Source: Streptomyces galbus | GTDB lineage: Bacteria; Actinomycetota; Actinomycetes; Streptomycetales; Streptomycetaceae | Reading direction: 5' to 3' | Length of the DNA stretch: 64,000 nucleotides | Assembly: GCF_005280195.1 (NCBI RefSeq) | Contig: NZ_SZPR01000008.1 | Span: forward strand, 593,346-657,345 | Part shown: positions 60,973 to 64,000 of the stretch, piece by piece | Layout: each line of letters opens with the position of its first letter | How positions within the stretch are numbered: position 1 is the stretch's first letter | Notes under the pieces: model-generated | Told to the model about the DNA's origin: nothing | Database searches by the model: none | The model's input: the letters and a program-made list of their open reading frames with translations, nothing else | Program-made: the position numbers and the translations under genes

Positions 60973-62505
60973 GTGGGAATCAAGGGGCGGGCCCGGGGGT
61001 GGCCCGCGGTGGCGTCGGCGCTGGTCCTGCTGGCGGTGGCCGGCTGTGACACCAGCACGGCGAGCACGCAGCGGCCCGAGCCGACCGCTGCCGCGCCGAC
61101 CTCCGCGTCCGTGGCCCGGGTGTGCGCACACCCGGGGGACGGGCCGGCGACGGCGCCCGCGGGCGCGGTGACCGTCGACCCCGCGGTGCCGGGCGACCTG
61201 GCGGCGAAGACCGCCAAGAGCCCGCCGCACACCACCTTCTGGCTGCGCCCCGGCACGCACCGGCTGGAGGCCGACCGCTACGCCCAGGTGATCCCCAAGG
61301 AGGGCGACACCTACCTGGGCGCGCCGGGCGCGGTGCTCGACGGCCGGAAGACCAACCAGTACGCGTTCGGCGGCACCGCGCGCGACGTCACCCTGCGGTA
61401 CCTGACCGTGCGGGGGTTCGTCGCGCCGCACGACGAGGGCGTGGTCAACCACGACTCGGCCGACGGGTGGGTGATCGAGCACTCGGTGATCCGCGACAAC
61501 TCCGGCGCGGGGCTGATGGCCGGCGCCCGCCAGCGGGTCCGCGCCAACTGCCTGCGCGGCAACGGCCAGTACGGCATGAACGCCTACAAGTCCGGCGGCC
61601 GCATCACCGGGCTGCTGGTCGAGGGCAACGAGATCACGGGCAACAACACCGGCGACTGGGAGAAGAAGCGGCCGGGCTGCGGCTGCACCGGCGGCGTGAA
61701 GTTCTGGGCCGTCGACGGCGCCGACGTGCGCGGCAACTGGGTGCACGACAACCGCGGGGCCGGACTGTGGGCCGACACCAACAACAACGACTTCCGCATC
61801 GAGCGCAACGTGCTGGAGTCCAACGACGGGGCCGCGCTGATCTACGAGACCAGCTACAACGCGGTGATCCGCGACAACGTCTTCCGGCGCAACAACTGGG
61901 TCGAGGGCCGCCACTACGCCGACCGCGGCGACACCTTCCCCTTCGCGACGGTCTACTTGTCCGAGTCGGGCGGCGAACCGCGGGTCAAGGCCCGCACCGA
62001 CAGGATCGACGTCTACCGGAACACGCTGGAGAACAACTGGTCCGGCATCACCCTGTGGGAGAACGCCGACCGGTTCTGCAACAGCCCGGCCAACACCTCC
62101 TCCGGGGACTGCACGCTGCTGGTGAAGAAGACGTCCCGCTGTGCCCGGCCGGCGATCGCGTCGGCGCCGCTGTACGCGGACTGCCGGTGGAAGACCCAGC
62201 GGGTGGACATCCACGACAACCGCTTCGTGCTGGACAAGTCGGTCGTCGACTGCACGGTCAAGTGCGACCGCATGGCGGTGCTGGCCAACTACGGCACCTA
62301 CCCGGACTGGTCGCCGTACAAGGGCGAGGGGGTGGCCCGGGCCGTCACGCTCCAGCAGCACAACCGCTGGCACGACAACACCTATGTCGGGCCCTGGACG
62401 TTCGTCGCGCTCGACCCGAGCCGGGTCCTGGACTTCGCGCAGTGGCAGGGCGCTCCCTACCAGCAGGACGCGGGCAGCACCTTCCGCGCCGGGGACGGTG
62501 GTTGA
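60973..62505 (+). CDS. Right-handed parallel beta-helix lipoprotein (epimerase/lyase-like)
   Basis: 510 aa. GTG 60973 with AGGGGGG upstream. Lipobox AVAGC (Cys25) marks a surface lipoprotein. From about residue 110 a parallel beta-helix is built of repeated N-rich turns (VVNHDSADGWVIEHSVIRDNSGAGL, VEGNEITGNNTG, IERNVLESNDGAAL, IRDNVFRRNNW). This fold is shared by polysaccharide lyases and C5-mannuronan epimerases (AlgG-like), so it may edit the secreted polymer. Which activity cannot be decided by eye. Confidence 0.83.
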   Translation: MGIKGRARGWPAVASALVLLAVAGCDTSTASTQRPEPTAAAPTSASVARVCAHPGDGPATAPAGAVTVDPAVPGDLAAKTAKSPPHTTFWLRPGTHRLEADRYAQVIPKEGDTYLGAPGAVLDGRKTNQYAFGGTARDVTLRYLTVRGFVAPHDEGVVNHDSADGWVIEHSVIRDNSGAGLMAGARQRVRANCLRGNGQYGMNAYKSGGRITGLLVEGNEITGNNTGDWEKKRPGCGCTGGVKFWAVDGADVRGNWVHDNRGAGLWADTNNNDFRIERNVLESNDGAALIYETSYNAVIRDNVFRRNNWVEGRHYADRGDTFPFATVYLSESGGEPRVKARTDRIDVYRNTLENNWSGITLWENADRFCNSPANTSSGDCTLLVKKTSRCARPAIASAPLYADCRWKTQRVDIHDNRFVLDKSVVDCTVKCDRMAVLANYGTYPDWSPYKGEGVARAVTLQQHNRWHDNTYVGPWTFVALDPSRVLDFAQWQGAPYQQDAGSTFRAGDGG

Positions 62506-62506
62506 G

Positions 62507-63763
62507 ATGCGCACGGGAACGGCCGAGGAGATCCGTACGGAGCCCACGCCGGGGCCGGTGGCCGTCGTGTGGGGGCTGCTGGTCCTCAACACGCTCGGCT
62601 CCGCCGGGGCGAAGACCATCGTGCCGCTGCCCCGCTCGCTCATCCAGATGGTCACGATGGGCGCGCTGGTCGCCGCGTTCACGCTGGCGCTCGCGGTCAA
62701 CCTGCGGCTGCGCGTGCGGGCCAGCGCCTTCCTGCTGCTGCTCACCCTGCTGCTCGCGCTGAGCGTGGTCTCCAGCGTGCACCTGGAGTCGGGGTTCGGC
62801 GCGCTGTTCCGCTGCTTCCGGCTGGCCGTGTTCGTCGGCACGCTGTGGCTGGTCAGCCGCTGGTGGGACGGCGACATGACGTTCGTGCGGCACCACATCC
62901 GGATGTACTTCGCGGTGCTCGGGTCGGTCGCCGCCGGCCTGGTCCTGTCCCCCGGCGCCGCCCTGCCCGACCTGTACGGCGGGCGGCTGGTCGGCGCGCT
63001 GTGGCCGCTCACCCCGCCGCAGATCGGCCAGTACGCCGCGGTGATCATCGGCCTGACCGTGCTGCTGCTGATGGGCCGCCGCACGGACCGGACCAGCGCG
63101 GCCGTGGTCATCGTGCCGTCCCTGGTCCTGCTCGCGCTGACCCACACCCGCACCGCCACGCTCGGCCTGCTGATCGGGCTGGCGCTGGCCATCGGCTCGC
63201 TGGTGCTGACCAGCGCCGCCGCCCGGCGGTTCTTCGCCTGGGCGGTGGTGGGCGGCACGGTGACCGCGGTGGTGCTCGGCTCCGCGCTGCAGGCGTGGTT
63301 CCTGCGCGGGCAGAGCAAGGAGAACTTCACCAGCCTCACCGGCCGTGCCAAGGTCTGGGACGCGCTGCTGTCGGCGCCCCGCAGCACCACGGAGTACCTG
63401 TTCGGGGTGGGCCTGGGCGACAAGTCGTTCGGCGGCCTGCCCATCGACAACAGCTGGCTGGCCGTCTACCACGAGCAGGGCGCCCTCGGCGTCGGCCTGG
63501 TCGCGGCGATCGTGCTGGTGCTGGGCGGCGTGGCGCTGCTGCGGCCGCCGTCGCTGGCGCGGGCCTGCGCGATCTTCCTGATCAGCTACTGCGCCATCGC
63601 GTCGTACACGGAGGCCGGGCTGGGCGACGCCTCCCCGTACCTGCTGCACCTCACGGTGGCCGCCTCGCTGCTGGCGACGCCCGTCCCGGCGGGGCCGCTC
63701 CCAGCACCCCAGGTCCCCCGACGACGCGTCCCGGGGTGGGCCCGGAGAACGGAAGTGTCCTGA
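62507..63763 (+). CDS. O-antigen-ligase/polymerase-like membrane protein (Wzy-type)
   Basis: 418 aa with about ten to eleven TM helices and a large outer loop containing the Wzy_C-like stretch (QSKENFTSLTGRAKVWDALLSAPRS ... FGVGLGDKSFGGLPIDNSWLAVYHEQGALG). Probably polymerises lipid-linked repeat units. ATG 62507, one base after the beta-helix gene stop; GTG 62498 is a weak alternative. Fits the operon with initiating transferase, Wzz-like pair and glycosyltransferases. Confidence 0.87.
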   Translation: MRTGTAEEIRTEPTPGPVAVVWGLLVLNTLGSAGAKTIVPLPRSLIQMVTMGALVAAFTLALAVNLRLRVRASAFLLLLTLLLALSVVSSVHLESGFGALFRCFRLAVFVGTLWLVSRWWDGDMTFVRHHIRMYFAVLGSVAAGLVLSPGAALPDLYGGRLVGALWPLTPPQIGQYAAVIIGLTVLLLMGRRTDRTSAAVVIVPSLVLLALTHTRTATLGLLIGLALAIGSLVLTSAAARRFFAWAVVGGTVTAVVLGSALQAWFLRGQSKENFTSLTGRAKVWDALLSAPRSTTEYLFGVGLGDKSFGGLPIDNSWLAVYHEQGALGVGLVAAIVLVLGGVALLRPPSLARACAIFLISYCAIASYTEAGLGDASPYLLHLTVAASLLATPVPAGPLPAPQVPRRRVPGWARRTEVS

Positions 63764-63765
63764 CC

Positions 63766-64000
63766 ATGCACGTCCTCGTGGTGCACAACCGCTACGGCTC
63801 GGCGCAGCCGAGCGGCGAGAACAAGGTCGTCGACCAGGAGGTGGCCCTGCTGCGGGAGGGCGGCCACCGCGTCGGGGTGTTCGAGCGGCGCAGCGACGAC
63901 ATCGCCGGCCGGTCCCTGCCGGGCAAGGTCGCGGTGCCGCTGCTGGTGCCGTGGAACCCGGGGGTGCGCACGGAGCTGGCCGCCCGGCTGCGCGCCGAGC
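63766..64000 (+). CDS. Glycosyltransferase family 4 (N-terminal part, runs off the window)
   Basis: 78 complete codons from ATG 63766. The start MHVLVVHNRYGSAQPSGENKVVDQEVALLREGGHRV is the classic GT-B donor-side N-terminus of GT4 enzymes. Continues past position 64000. Next step of repeat-unit assembly after the polymerase gene. Confidence 0.85.
   Translation, partial: MHVLVVHNRYGSAQPSGENKVVDQEVALLREGGHRVGVFERRSDDIAGRSLPGKVAVPLLVPWNPGVRTELAARLRAE

Overview
The window is high-GC actinobacterial DNA, almost certainly from a Streptomyces. The evidence is the strong third-position GC bias, GTG/TTG starts, ATGA/GTGA overlaps, GC-rich hairpin terminators without U-tracts, Streptomyces-type small families (DUF397, DUF5753, DUF5999, DUF6299), a SepF-like division protein and CebR- and DasR-like operator sequences. 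From memory, the left and central gene order resembles the S. coelicolor region running from ngcE through aconitase and a second murA down to sflB; I could not check this by search.

Layout. 1-5.8 kb: the 5' part of a Tat-type sugar-binding lipoprotein gene (NgcE-like) diverges from a large secreted GH92 mannosidase gene. Next comes a gene-free convergent gap holding two orphan operators, one a perfect CebR box. 5.8-11.8 kb: aconitase, a dienelactone hydrolase, a DUF4236 protein and an HTH-MurA fusion. Two matching hyphenated palindromes lie here, at the murA promoter and upstream of aconitase. 11.8-15.2 kb: a HATPase / XRE-DUF5753 / DUF397 trio, a membrane-anchored helical protein and an AA10 LPMO with a perfect CebR box. 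15.3-23 kb: a five-gene signalling module with a trypsin-NTPase protein, a PknG-type kinase, a vWA/zinc-ribbon protein, a four-TM sensor-like protein and a membrane-anchored solute-binding protein. 24-31.3 kb: a CoA-thioester aromatic degradation locus, probably for 2-aminobenzoate, with a PaaX regulator. 31.5-36.5 kb: a HATPase, ornithine carbamoyltransferase plus arginine deiminase, and an SPFH / NAD-kinase-like pair. 36.6-40.6 kb: the Pnkp-Hen1 RNA-repair pair. 40.7-45.6 kb: a lipoprotein, an F420 oxidoreductase, a MazG-like protein, an AAA ATPase and a SepF paralogue. 45.7-47.8 kb: a decayed CBS-domain gene split by a 771-bp insert with inverted ends that carries an Rhs tip remnant and a small membrane protein, followed by a long leader. 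47.8-64 kb: a co-directional exopolysaccharide operon that continues past the window.

How the parts work together. NgcE, GH92 and the LPMO point to polysaccharide scavenging under DasR, CebR and another LacI-type repressor. The PknG module looks like a relative of the mycobacterial GlnX-GlnH-PknG nutrient-sensing system in which the amino-acid receptor is replaced by a sugar-type binding protein. This module is my best candidate for an undescribed system. The polysaccharide operon combines an AlgD-like dehydrogenase, an asparagine-synthase-like amidotransferase, a fused double dehydrogenase, a heparinase-like lyase and a beta-helix lipoprotein. That combination suggests a uronic-acid-containing, possibly amidated, polymer.
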